From Clostridiales bacterium (lineage in GTDB: Bacteria; Bacillota; Clostridia; Oscillospirales; Butyricicoccaceae), in contig SFJM01000016.1 of assembly GCA_004555915.1 (NCBI GenBank), positions 1 to 54,117 of the forward strand: a stretch of DNA of 54,117 bases, written 5' to 3'. The position numbers and the translations under genes were made by a program. Positions within the stretch are counted from its first letter, which is position 1, and each line of letters opens with the position of its first letter. The notes under the pieces are model-generated. The model saw only the letters and a program-made list of their open reading frames with translations. It did not search any database and was not told the DNA's origin. Shown in pieces: positions 41,067-49,295 of the stretch.

Positions 41067-41739
41067 TTCCCCACACCACCTTTAAATATTTTGGCTCTTT
41101 CGGGTTGATTTCAATTTTCTCCCGAATACGTCGGATGTGGACAGCAACGGTATTTTCCGGATTGTAGGCAGGTTCATTCCATACAGCTTCATAAATCTGG
41201 GAAATGGAAAAGACCTGCCCGGCATGCCGGGTGAGAAAACACAGGATGCCATATTCCCGCGGGGTCAGGCTGACCGGTTCACCGTCAACGGTAACGGTTT
41301 TTGCACTGTCATCCACCACCAGCTCACCGGTACGGTATACGGTATCCGTGGATTCCTTCTGGATACCACCCAGGGCGGTATAACGCCGCAGCTGGGATTT
41401 GACCCGTGCCATCAGCTCTGCCGGATTAAACGGCTTGGTCACATAGTCATCCGCCCCGACGGTCAGACCGTCGATTTTATCTACATCCTCGCTTTTTGCG
41501 GAAAGCATAATCACAGGGATATTCTGTGTCTGGCGCAGGATTTCTGTGGCACGCATGCCATCCATGCCGGGCATCATAATATCCATGATAACCAGATGGA
41601 TGGTCTGGCTGCGGCACAGCTCCAGTGCCTCCAGTCCGTCATGTGCTTCCAGGGCTTCATAGCCTGCGGAACGAAGATAAATACTGATTGCTCTGGCAAT
41701 GGCGGGATCGTCATCACAGACGAGTACACGGTATGTCAT
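41023..41739 (-). CDS. OmpR/PhoB-family response regulator
   Basis: 238 aa. Receiver domain with acidic Asp9-Asp11, phosphoacceptor Asp53 in LVIMDIMMPGMDG, and VTKPF with the conserved lysine. The C-terminal winged helix (about 135-230) includes LTPREYGILCFLTRHAGQVFS and TVAVHIRRIREKIE, the recognition helix region. It is transcribed just ahead of its cognate kinase. The upstream AAGGAGGAAACCG is a good ribosome site. The target genes are unknown. Confidence 0.95.
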   Translation of the reverse strand: MTYRVLVCDDDPAIARAISIYLRSAGYEALEAHDGLEALELCRSQTIHLVIMDIMMPGMDGMRATEILRQTQNIPVIMLSAKSEDVDKIDGLTVGADDYVTKPFNPAELMARVKSQLRRYTALGGIQKESTDTVYRTGELVVDDSAKTVTVDGEPVSLTPREYGILCFLTRHAGQVFSISQIYEAVWNEPAYNPENTVAVHIRRIREKIEINPKEPKYLKVVWGIGYKMEKLHPKQLG

Positions 41740-41790
41740 CGGTTTCCTCCTTGCTGTCTATGGTCATAGGATACAAATGCATCTTTACAA

Positions 41791-41799
41791 AGTATAGCA
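41791..41799 (-). promoter_or_regulatory. extended -10 promoter of the two-component operon
   Basis: TGCTATACT on the minus strand, about 51 bp before the response regulator start; no recognisable -35. The same 9-mer is used in front of pgi. Confidence 0.55.
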
Positions 41800-41844
41800 T
41801 AAAAATCTTAATATTTTTTGAAGAAGTGAAAAATAGACACAACG

Positions 41845-41886
41845 AAAAAGCATCCCTGCAGGAGAATACCCACAGGGATGCTTTTT
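41845..41886. terminator. bidirectional terminator
   Basis: AAAAAGCATCCCTG (41845-41858) pairs perfectly with CAGGGATGCTTTTT (41873-41886). It ends the 70-aa gene on the minus strand. Confidence 0.9.
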
Positions 41887-41938
41887 ACAAAGAAAAGAGA
41901 TAGGAAAAATAGGTATGAAAAAATAGGTGAAAGCTAAA

Positions 41939-42151
41939 TTAGCGGGAAGAAGCGATAGACACTTCTGCGTTGTGGTGGGTTTCGCGTCTGTAAGCACCAG
42001 CTGTGCGAGGATTGTTTACGCCGATGTGTGCGGAGATGTGACTGTGTGTGTCGTGGTTCGGGGTAAGCTCATCGTTCAGGTATTCATTCAGCTGATCGAT
42101 CTGGCCTGCCTTAACCATCTGGTTTAACTCGCCAAGGATGCCCATATACAT
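41939..42151 (-). CDS. small histidine-rich protein, unknown function
   Basis: 70 aa. A predicted amphipathic helical first half (LGELNQMVKAGQIDQLNEYLNDE) is followed by a polar, His-rich tail (HDTHSHISAHIGVN, then RRETHHNAEVSIASSR). No signal peptide or membrane helix. Start ATG 42151 follows AAAGGAAG on the minus strand; ATG 42145 is possible. It has a near-consensus promoter, a strongly structured 5' leader and a perfect terminator, so it is probably well expressed and real. Family not recognised. Confidence 0.7.
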   Translation of the reverse strand: MYMGILGELNQMVKAGQIDQLNEYLNDELTPNHDTHSHISAHIGVNNPRTAGAYRRETHHNAEVSIASSR

Positions 42152-42185
42152 TCGCTTCCTTTCTGGATTCTGAGATCCTGATAAT

Positions 42186-42225
42186 AGAGAACCAAGTGTT
42201 CTTGTGTGACGTTCACTTGTTCTCT
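42186..42225 (-). promoter_or_regulatory. leader hairpin of the 70-aa gene
   Basis: AGAGAACCAAGTG (42186-42198) pairs with CACTTGTTCTCT (42214-42225) with one bulged base, in the untranslated leader between promoter and ribosome site. It lacks a T run; it could be a regulator-binding palindrome or an RNA stability/switch element. Confidence 0.6.
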
Positions 42226-42234
42226 TCGAGTAGT

Positions 42235-42263
42235 ATCATAGTCTTTTTTGTAACGTTTGTCAC
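42235..42263 (-). promoter_or_regulatory. promoter of the 70-aa gene
   Basis: On the minus strand GTGACA (42258-42263), 17 bp, TATGAT (42235-42240). Confidence 0.7.
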
Positions 42264-42837
42264 GATGCAAATTCACTGAAATATATCTGTTTCATACGGC
42301 GGAATTTTTGCGAGTTTGACAGAAATACAGAGGGAGATCCGTTATATGTCGAAAAATTCCAATGAATCAGAGTAAACATATATGTTTTTTCATATTTTAT
42401 CGCGGCGGAAAAGAAGGAATCTATTCAGAAAGTTGGGAAACATACGGAGAACATGCAAAAAAATGCGTTAAAATTGGTTGAAAACTGTAGCGATTTTTTA
42501 GTATGTCCGCCGGGAAAAAGCAAAAAAATCTGGCGGTTCCAGTTTTAAAACGGTTAAAATTCTCTCGCTTTGGAACGGAGCATGAAGGATTCGGATGTAT
42601 CCAGATGCAGAAAATCCTGCTGTGGGAGCGAAATGGTGCGACAGCAGATGGTTTGTTTTCTGTGAAAAAATATGAAATGTTTCAGCATAAAATCTGTTAT
42701 AAGAATAGGAAAAACAAGATAGATTTGCACAAATGTTAAATTTTAACGTAATAAAGCAGTAAAATCACAACATTTGTTATTCCGGTCAGCGGCTGTTGCC
42801 TGCGGACAGAAAAAATTCCCCTGCACTGGTATATCAA
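42264..42837. other. AT-rich intergenic region without a supported gene
   Basis: About 570 bp, visibly more AT-rich than its surroundings. The only open frame of size (42503-42739, plus) has no ribosome site. No terminator for the HAD gene could be confirmed. The base composition may mark an acquired or decayed segment. Confidence 0.5.
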
Positions 42838-43494
42838 TCAAAATGTCTTTTCCAGATAAGCATGAAATTCCGTCAGGTCGGAAAACACGGCTGTGCTCAG
42901 CTGCCGCATTTCCTCCGTGGGCGGAAGCAGATCCGGTACCATCACCGGCATCATGCCGGCGGTATGGGCGGCACGGATGCCATTATAGGAATCCTCAATG
43001 GCAAATGCATTGGCGGGCTGCACCCCCATTTCACGGCAGGCGGTTTCATAAATATCCGGAAACGGTTTGCTGCGGGCAATGCGGTCACCGCCCAGCACAA
43101 AGTCAAAATACTGCAGCAGGTTTTCCCGTCCCAGCTCGCGCTCCACAATCGGCTGGCGGGTAGAGGAGGCCAGTCCGACACGGAAGCCGGTTTGCTTTGC
43201 CCATTGCAGCAGCTCACGGGCGCCGGTCTTGACCGGAACGCCTTCCACCGCTTCGATTTCATGATAAATCCTGCTGAGGGAAGTATTGAATTCTTCCGCG
43301 GGAAAATCTGCACCATAGTGCTCCCGCAGGATGTCACAGGTATGCTTGCGGGTGGTGCCGACGGTGAGCAGAAAGACCGGATCACTGTTGGCTGCACCGT
43401 AATCCTGTGCAGCCAGGTTCCAGCTCCGGCGTACCAGCTGCTCCGAATCCAGAATGACACCATCCATATCAAAAATCAAAGCCGGTTTGGTCAT
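42838..43494 (-). CDS. HAD-superfamily phosphatase (beta-phosphoglucomutase-like)
   Basis: 218 aa. FDMDGVILDSE at residues 8-18 holds nucleophile Asp9 and general acid Asp11; a helical cap domain follows, then VGLASSTRQP (motif II) and KPFPDIY with AIEDSYNGIRAA (motifs III/IV). This is the subfamily I phosphatase/phosphoglucomutase type; the substrate is unknown. It starts in the ATGA overlap with the tetR stop, so it is translationally coupled to the regulator, with GGAGGAT upstream. Confidence 0.9.
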   Translation of the reverse strand: MTKPALIFDMDGVILDSEQLVRRSWNLAAQDYGAANSDPVFLLTVGTTRKHTCDILREHYGADFPAEEFNTSLSRIYHEIEAVEGVPVKTGARELLQWAKQTGFRVGLASSTRQPIVERELGRENLLQYFDFVLGGDRIARSKPFPDIYETACREMGVQPANAFAIEDSYNGIRAAHTAGMMPVMVPDLLPPTEEMRQLSTAVFSDLTEFHAYLEKTF

Positions 43495-44087
43495 TGCAAT
43501 ATCCTCCGAATCATGGTATACAGCAGCGGTTTCAAGTTGTCGATGGTATCCGGCCGCTGTTCGATGATGCTGGTATAACAAACCGTCCCGCACAGTTCCA
43601 CAATGATATAGATGGTATTGAACAGCTCCTGAGGATTATGCACATCGCGGAGGGAGGCGTTGTGCAGGCGGGTGGCAATGGCCTTCCACAGCGGGTCACT
43701 GGTATCCGGGGAAGTCAGGGTCATCTCAAGGGTGGGCCAGGAAAAATTCCGCCGGATCAGGCGCAGAATGTCCGTATGTTCCGTGAAATAGGTAATAATC
43801 CAGTCGGCGAAGGTAATCACGTTCTCACAAAACTGCTCGGCACAGTGCTGTTCCGTGTAGTCATACGCCTGCCGGATGATATCATAGCTTAATTGGTACA
43901 GCAGATGCTCCAGCAAGGCATCCTTATCCTTAAAATACAGGTAAAAGGTGCCCTTTGCCACATTGGCACGCTCTGCAATTTCACTGATGCTGGTTTTGGA
44001 AACGCCTTTTTCCAGAAACAGTTCAAGGGCAGCCTGCAGCAGGCTGTTTTTCTTTGCCTCTTTTTTTGTATCTATGGTTTCATGCAT
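43491..44087 (-). CDS. TetR-family repressor
   Basis: 198 aa. The helix-turn-helix is FLEKGVSKTSISEIAERANVAKGTFYLYFKDKDALLEHL at about residues 23-61; the rest is a variable ligand domain. The start at 44087 (MHETIDTKKEAKKN) is chosen because the promoter at 44127-44155 would start transcription near 44120, leaving no room for a ribosome site before the upstream ATG 44114. It is divergent from the MMPL exporter, and three matching operators lie between them, the standard layout of a repressor of an efflux or lipid-export operon. Confidence 0.9.
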   Translation of the reverse strand: MHETIDTKKEAKKNSLLQAALELFLEKGVSKTSISEIAERANVAKGTFYLYFKDKDALLEHLLYQLSYDIIRQAYDYTEQHCAEQFCENVITFADWIITYFTEHTDILRLIRRNFSWPTLEMTLTSPDTSDPLWKAIATRLHNASLRDVHNPQELFNTIYIIVELCGTVCYTSIIEQRPDTIDNLKPLLYTMIRRILQ

Positions 44088-44126
44088 TGTCAGACAGAGC
44101 CTCCCGCGCAACATTGTATTATCCTC

Positions 44127-44155
44127 AGTATAGCCCACATCTCACGGTTTGACAA
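44127..44155 (-). promoter_or_regulatory. promoter of tetR
   Basis: On the minus strand TTGTCA (44150-44155), 17 bp, TATACT (44127-44132). Confidence 0.75.
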
Positions 44156-44187
44156 GAATCTGAAAACGGATATGATACAATTTGCGA

Positions 44188-44206
44188 AAATGACCAATAG
44201 TCATTT
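44188..44206. promoter_or_regulatory. TetR operator O1
   Basis: AAATGAC and GTCATTT are perfect inverted arms around CAATA; the 13-bp core TGACCAATAGTCA (44191-44203) lies upstream of both promoters. Confidence 0.75.
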
Positions 44207-44238
44207 CTCTGGCGGAGCAAAAGCTGTCAAAGTGCATA

Positions 44239-44267
44239 TTGACCAATGGTCATTTTTAGACTATACT
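44239..44267 (+). promoter_or_regulatory. promoter of the MMPL operon
   Basis: TTGACC (44239-44244), 17 bp, TATACT (44262-44267). The -35 is inside operator O2. Confidence 0.82.
44240..44252. promoter_or_regulatory. TetR operator O2
   Basis: TGACCAATGGTCA is a perfect palindrome around AAT and covers the -35 region of the MMPL promoter. Confidence 0.78.
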
Positions 44268-44280
44268 GGGTACACAAAAA

Positions 44281-44293
44281 TGACGAATAGTTA
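44281..44293. promoter_or_regulatory. TetR operator O3
   Basis: TGACGAATAGTTA differs from O1 at two positions and sits just downstream of the MMPL transcription start, where bound repressor would block clearance. Confidence 0.65.
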
Positions 44294-44355
44294 TTTTATC
44301 AAAAAAAACGGCGAAAAAACGCCGGAAAATTCAAGGAAAGGGGCGTTCAAGTAGG

Positions 44356-46434
44356 ATGGAACGTATGGCAAGATTTGTTGTCAAACACCGTGGAACGGTG
44401 CTGGCGACAGCCGTGCTGCTGTTGATTGTATCGGTTTTCGGCTACATCGGCACACGGATCAATTATGACATCCTGAGCTATCTGCCGTCCGATCTGGAGT
44501 CCATGGAGGGCGAACAGCTGCTGGAAAACGATTTCAACATCGCTTCCACCGCCATCCTCACCGTCGAAGGCATGCATTCCTCCGATGTAGAGGATATGGA
44601 GAAGGAGTTACGGGAGATTGAAGGCGTACAGACCGTATTTGGCGTGTATGATGCGGTGGATGCTTCCGTAGCGAAGGAGATTCTGCCGGAGCAGGCACAG
44701 GAGATGCTGTATGGCAAAAATGATGCTACCATGCTGATTGTCCGGTTTGACCAGTCCAGTGCATCGGATGAAACCATGGATGCCATTGTACAGATCAAGC
44801 AGACCATGCGGAAGGATTGCTTCCTGGGCGGCATGTCTGTCATTCTGGAGGATACCAAAGAGCTGGTGGAACAGGAACTGCCGAAATATATTATCTGTGC
44901 GGTCATTTGCAGCCTGATTGTGCTGTTCCTGTTTTTAGAAAATACTGCTGTGCCATTGATTTTTATGCTGGGCGTACTGTTCCCGGTTGCCTATAATTTC
45001 GGCAGCAATATTTTCCTCGGACAGGTTTCTTATATTACCCAGGCGCTGGCAGCCGTATTGCAGCTGGGTGTTACCATGGATTTCAGTATTTTCCTGCTGC
45101 ATCGCTATCAGGAGGAAAAACAGGATAAATCCAATGAGGATGCTATGGTTGCCGCCATTTGTAAAACCAGTACGTCCATTTTATCCTCTTCGCTGACCAC
45201 CATTGCCGGATTCCTTGCCATGTGTACCATGACACTGGCATTGGGGGCGGATATCGGCATTGTTATGGCAAAGGGCGTGGCTTTAGGCGTGCTGAGTACC
45301 TTGATTATCCTGCCGGCGCTGATTATGTATTTTGACCCATGGATTGAAAAAAGCCGGCATCCGGTGCTGATTCCGCATATGAGCGGTGTGGCAAAATTTG
45401 TCACCGGGCATCCCAAATCCATTCTGGCAGCCTTTGTGCTTGTGGCTGTGGTATTTTTCCGCGCGCAGGGCATGACCAATGTGTACTATACGCTGACCGA
45501 CAGCCTGCCCCAGGACATGACCGGTATTGCGGGTACCAACCGGCTGAGTGATGATTTCGGTATGCCGAGCTATCATTTTGTGGTGGTCAGTGATGAGCTG
45601 GACAGCAACCAAATGAAGTCTATGGCACAGGAATTTGACCGGGTGGACGGTGTCAAAACCTCCCTTTGCTATGAAAAGTTCATCGGCGCAGGCATTCCGC
45701 AGGAGGCCATTCCGGAAAATATCAGCAGCCTGTTCCATGCGGGGGACCATCGGATGGTGATGATTACCACGGAATATAAGCCGGGCACGGATGAAATGAA
45801 CGGGCAGGTGGAAGTCCTCAACGATATCATCAAACGGTATGACCCGGATGGACTGCTCACCGGTGAAGGTGCCATGACCAGGGATTTGATTGTCACTTCT
45901 GACCGGGATTTCCATATCACTTCCTTTGTTTCGATTGCGGCGGTATTCCTGATTATCCTGATTACCTTCCGGTCGGTATCCATTCCGGCTTTGCTGGTAC
46001 TGGCAATTGAGGGGGCGATTATGGTGAACATGGGCATCCCGTATTTCACAGGCAGTACCATCCCGTTTATTGCAAGCATTGTACTGGGTACCATCCAGCT
46101 GGGTGCAACGGTGGATTACGCCATCCTGATGACAACCCGGTTCCGGGAGGAACGCAATCATGGGCTGGCGCCCAAGGAAGCGGCAGCCACTGCCATTGAG
46201 ACCTGTGCACCGAGTATTATTACCAGCGGTCTGTCCTTTTTTGCGGCAACCGTGGGACTGAGCTTCCTGTCAAGAATTGACCTGATCCGCGGATTGTGCC
46301 TGCTCATCAGCCGCGGCGCAATTATTTCCATGCTGGTTATCCTGCTGGTATTGCCCGCCATGCTGATTCTGTTCACCCCGCTGATTGAAAAAACAACCTA
46401 TCACTGGCTGGAACATGTAGAGGAGCGTGTTTAA
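44356..46434 (+). CDS. MMPL/RND-family membrane exporter
   Basis: 692 aa with the internally duplicated RND layout: an N-terminal helix (VLATAVLLLIVSVFGYIG), an extracytoplasmic loop, a block of about five helices, then a second loop and helix block. The two halves share the motif LQLGVTMDFSIFLLHRYQEE and IQLGATVDYAILMTTRFREE, with the membrane-embedded Asp expected for proton coupling. At about 700 residues it resembles YdfJ/YerP-related MMPL proteins of Firmicutes. The substrate is unknown (lipids or amphipathic drugs are usual). ATG 44356 follows AAAGGGGCG. It is co-transcribed with the next gene, whose start overlaps the end region. Confidence 0.92.
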   Translation: MERMARFVVKHRGTVLATAVLLLIVSVFGYIGTRINYDILSYLPSDLESMEGEQLLENDFNIASTAILTVEGMHSSDVEDMEKELREIEGVQTVFGVYDAVDASVAKEILPEQAQEMLYGKNDATMLIVRFDQSSASDETMDAIVQIKQTMRKDCFLGGMSVILEDTKELVEQELPKYIICAVICSLIVLFLFLENTAVPLIFMLGVLFPVAYNFGSNIFLGQVSYITQALAAVLQLGVTMDFSIFLLHRYQEEKQDKSNEDAMVAAICKTSTSILSSSLTTIAGFLAMCTMTLALGADIGIVMAKGVALGVLSTLIILPALIMYFDPWIEKSRHPVLIPHMSGVAKFVTGHPKSILAAFVLVAVVFFRAQGMTNVYYTLTDSLPQDMTGIAGTNRLSDDFGMPSYHFVVVSDELDSNQMKSMAQEFDRVDGVKTSLCYEKFIGAGIPQEAIPENISSLFHAGDHRMVMITTEYKPGTDEMNGQVEVLNDIIKRYDPDGLLTGEGAMTRDLIVTSDRDFHITSFVSIAAVFLIILITFRSVSIPALLVLAIEGAIMVNMGIPYFTGSTIPFIASIVLGTIQLGATVDYAILMTTRFREERNHGLAPKEAAATAIETCAPSIITSGLSFFAATVGLSFLSRIDLIRGLCLLISRGAIISMLVILLVLPAMLILFTPLIEKTTYHWLEHVEERV

Positions 46435-46435
46435 A

Positions 46436-48844
46436 TTGAAACAATCATATCGAGTCACAGCGGGCATTATGGGTGCCCTGCTTGCCTGCGGTGCATGGAC
46501 ACCGGCAATGGCAGCGTCAATCAAAAATGAAACCGTTTATGCAACGCTGGAGCCGGATGGCACGGTGAAGCATCAGACCGTCAGTGACTGGCTGCATGCG
46601 GATGAAGGCTTGCAGCAGTTTGCAGATGTCAGCAACCTGCAGGATATTGTCAACCTGAAGGGCGAGGAGATGCCGCAGCGCAACGGCAATGCGCTGACAT
46701 GGAACGTCAATGGCAATGATGTATATTATCAGGGCACGACAGACGCAAAAATGCCGGTGGAGGCTTCGATTACCTATACACTGGATGGGAAACAGGTGGA
46801 TGCCGCAGCGCTGGAGGGTGCCAGCGGACATCTGGTGGTGAAGATTTCCCTGAAAAACAATGAGACCAAACGGGTCATGGTAGATGGCAAGGCATATACC
46901 ATCTGCCGCCCGTATTTCACGGCAGTGGGCACCACGCTGTCCACCGATAACTTTACCAATGTGAAAGCGGAGCATGGCAAGGTGGAAACCGACAGCAGTA
47001 CACAGGTGGTAGGCTTTGTCACCATGCCGGGCATGAAGGATACCTATGGGGATCTGCTGGGAGAGGCGTTTTCCGATCTGACTGACCTGATGCTGGATGA
47101 GGTGACGATTTCCTGTGATATGACAGAGGGGGAAATGCCCACCCTGTATTTTGCCTGTGCCGGTGATTTGAATGATCTGGATCTGGAGGGGACGGATGTG
47201 GAGGATGCCTTTGGTGATCTGGATGAGCTGAAGGATGCCACACAGCAGCTGATTGACGGCGCAGATGAGCTGGCAGAGGGCTGTGCATTACTGGATGAAA
47301 AGCTGGGCGAGCTGTCCTCCAGTTATGTGGCGTTCCATGACGGCATCATTGATGCCACATCCGGTGCCGGCCTGCTGAACAATGGCGCAGCGCAGCTGGC
47401 ATCCGGTATGCGCACGCTGTCTCTGGGCACAACTGAGCTGGCAGATGGTGCCGGACAGCTGGCAGACGGTGCCAATTCGGTGGCAGATGGTGCGAAAACC
47501 GTGGATTCCGGTGCAAATGAGTTGAAATCCGGTGCGTCTGATGTGAAAGATGGCGCAGCCAGCCTGTCCAGTGGTCTGGATACTCTGAATGGCAATGGCA
47601 AGGATCTGTCCGGCGGTGCACAGCAGCTGGTAGATGGACTCAACCAGCTGGGGGAGGCATTGGGGGAAGATGGAGATGCGGCCAAGCTGATAGACGGCTC
47701 GGCAGAAATGCAGTCCAGCCTGAAAACGCTGGCAGCAGGCATGGATTCCGTGATGGAATCGCTGCAGGGTGCGGATATCAGCAGTGCCAGTGCGGCATTG
47801 GATTCCATCGCATCCGGTGCACAGACACTGGAGTCTTCCTTGCATACGCTGGCAAATAAGTCCGGTGTTTCGCTGACCGACAGCGAAAAGGCAGCACTGA
47901 TGGAGATAGAAGGCGGTTCAGATATTCTGACCAAGTTTGAAACCAACCGGCAGACCGTAGATGGTATGGCATCCTCCTGTGCACAGCTGGCGGAAGGCGC
48001 CGGCAAAATTGCATCCGGTGCTTCGGCAATGCAGTCTGAGCTTTCGGAGCTGTCCCAGAGCATGTCTGACCTGCAGTCCGGGCTTTCCCGACTGAACAGT
48101 GGTATGCATGAAGCAGCCTCTGGTTATCAGCAGATTGATGGCGGCATCCAGTCGCTGGTACAGCAGCTGGGCGGAGCTACCACCAAGCTGGAGGAAGGTG
48201 CGGTTTCGCTGAACAATGGCATTGCTGCCTATACGCAGGGTGTCAGCTCTGCGGCCTCCGGTGCAGCCCAGCTGGCATCCGGTACGAAGACCCTGTATGG
48301 CGGCGCAGCAGCGCTGGCAGATGGTACCGGTACACTGGCATCCGGTGCGCAGACCCTGTCCGGTGGCATGCAGGTGCTGAATGGCAAGGTACCGGAACTG
48401 ACTTCCGGTATCAGCCAGTTGAATGACGGTGCCGGTTCCCTGAAGGATGGTGCCGGAGACCTGTCTGACGGCATGAAGGCATTGCAGTCTGCAAGCACAC
48501 AGGTATTGTCTGCAATCAAGCAGTTTGACGAAGCAGGCACCCAGCTGGCAGATGGCTCAGGAGAATTACATGATGGCATTGTGAAGTACAATGAGGAAGG
48601 CATCAGCCAGATTACGGACAATGCAACCCTGACCAATCTGCGTACCGCGTCCAAGCTGCTGGAAAAGCAGCAGGATTATGCGAAGGAAGCAGGGTGCTAT
48701 TCCGGTACGCCGGACTCTGTGACCGAGACCAGTACCAAGTTCGTGATGCGTACAGCGGAAGCTGTACAGGAAGAGGAAGAAACCGAAACCAAGCAGGAAG
48801 AACCGGAGGAAACCTTCTGGGATCGTGTTCGTAACCTGTTCTAA
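46436..48844 (+). CDS. long extracytoplasmic repetitive protein, YhgE/Pip-like, partner of the MMPL exporter
   Basis: About 802 aa. A signal peptide or single anchor (residues 1-25, ending PAMAA) precedes a globular part (about 25-270) and a region of about 450 residues with repeated units of the type LADGAxxLxxGAxxL (for example GAGQLADGANSVADGAKTV, ASGTKTLYGGAAALADGTG), predicted as long helical hairpins. Near the end is an acidic stretch and the short ETFWDRVRNLF helix; the C-terminal membrane domain of complete YhgE proteins is absent. GTG 46427 and TTG 46436 are possible starts; GTAGAGGAG spacing favours TTG. The function is unknown; a periplasm-like or wall-spanning adaptor for the exporter is inferred from the operon. 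Confidence 0.82.
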   Translation: MKQSYRVTAGIMGALLACGAWTPAMAASIKNETVYATLEPDGTVKHQTVSDWLHADEGLQQFADVSNLQDIVNLKGEEMPQRNGNALTWNVNGNDVYYQGTTDAKMPVEASITYTLDGKQVDAAALEGASGHLVVKISLKNNETKRVMVDGKAYTICRPYFTAVGTTLSTDNFTNVKAEHGKVETDSSTQVVGFVTMPGMKDTYGDLLGEAFSDLTDLMLDEVTISCDMTEGEMPTLYFACAGDLNDLDLEGTDVEDAFGDLDELKDATQQLIDGADELAEGCALLDEKLGELSSSYVAFHDGIIDATSGAGLLNNGAAQLASGMRTLSLGTTELADGAGQLADGANSVADGAKTVDSGANELKSGASDVKDGAASLSSGLDTLNGNGKDLSGGAQQLVDGLNQLGEALGEDGDAAKLIDGSAEMQSSLKTLAAGMDSVMESLQGADISSASAALDSIASGAQTLESSLHTLANKSGVSLTDSEKAALMEIEGGSDILTKFETNRQTVDGMASSCAQLAEGAGKIASGASAMQSELSELSQSMSDLQSGLSRLNSGMHEAASGYQQIDGGIQSLVQQLGGATTKLEEGAVSLNNGIAAYTQGVSSAASGAAQLASGTKTLYGGAAALADGTGTLASGAQTLSGGMQVLNGKVPELTSGISQLNDGAGSLKDGAGDLSDGMKALQSASTQVLSAIKQFDEAGTQLADGSGELHDGIVKYNEEGISQITDNATLTNLRTASKLLEKQQDYAKEAGCYSGTPDSVTETSTKFVMRTAEAVQEEEETETKQEEPEETFWDRVRNLF

Positions 48845-48849
48845 CCCCC

Positions 48850-48947
48850 CCTACTTTTCTTTTTGAGGAAAAGAAAAGTAGGCAAAAGAAAACCTCAGTG
48901 GCTCGCTCCCGCGAGCGGCGAACAGCCGGACGAAAGGTCCGGCTGTT
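48850..48947. repeat. three consecutive perfect hairpins after the MMPL operon
   Basis: CCTACTTTTCTTTT (48850-48863) with AAAAGAAAAGTAGG (48869-48882), 14 bp; GCTCGC/GCGAGC (48901-48916); AACAGCCGGAC (48921-48931) with GTCCGGCTGTT (48937-48947), 11 bp. The first could terminate transcription weakly, but none is followed by a clean T run. The block directly abuts repeat locus 5. Confidence 0.6.
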
Positions 48948-48998
48948 GCCCCCCAAAAACGAAGGATTCATGGCAGCAGGTTACTGTAACGAAAAAAG

Positions 48999-49181
48999 CC
49001 AAAAGCCTCCCTCTTGGAGGGAGGTGGATTCGACGCAGAGCGTCGAAGACGGAGGGAGTTAACGTGTAACGCTTCTGTATCAATTGTATCTCTGTACAGA
49101 CTTGTGAGTGGGACATAACTCCCTCAGTCTCGCCCGATTTGCATCGGTCTCGCCAGCTCCCTCTTCTGAGGGAGCCTCTGG
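48999..49181. repeat. hairpin-rich interspersed repeat, locus 5
   Basis: CCAAAAGCCTCCCTC-TTG-GAGGGAGG, inner hairpin TTCGAC/GTCGAA, GACGGAGGGAGTTAACG; core GTATCAATTGTATCT (49077-49091); then AACTCCCTCAGTC, an inner segment, and CTCCCTCTTCTGAGGGAG with CCTCTGG at the end. The most complete copy in the window: both terminal inverted repeats and an intact core. Confidence 0.88.
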
Positions 49182-49260
49182 GTTTGTGGTCTCGTTGAAT
49201 TGATTGGCTGAGATCAGAGGGAGCGACGCAGGCATTGAACTTCTCCCTCACGACAAAAGC

Positions 49261-49290
49261 AAAGGAGACATCCGCGGATGTCTCCTTTTT
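49261..49290. terminator. bidirectional terminator
   Basis: AAAGGAGACATCC and GGATGTCTCCTTT form a perfect 28-bp palindrome centred on CCGCGG. It lies directly after the stop of the minus-strand HTH gene; T-rich on both strands. Confidence 0.8.
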
Positions 49291-49295
49291 GTGCG

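Noticed and set aside
42503..42739. 78-codon open frame in the AT-rich region
   Set aside because: No ribosome site, no recognisable domain and no promoter at a suitable distance.
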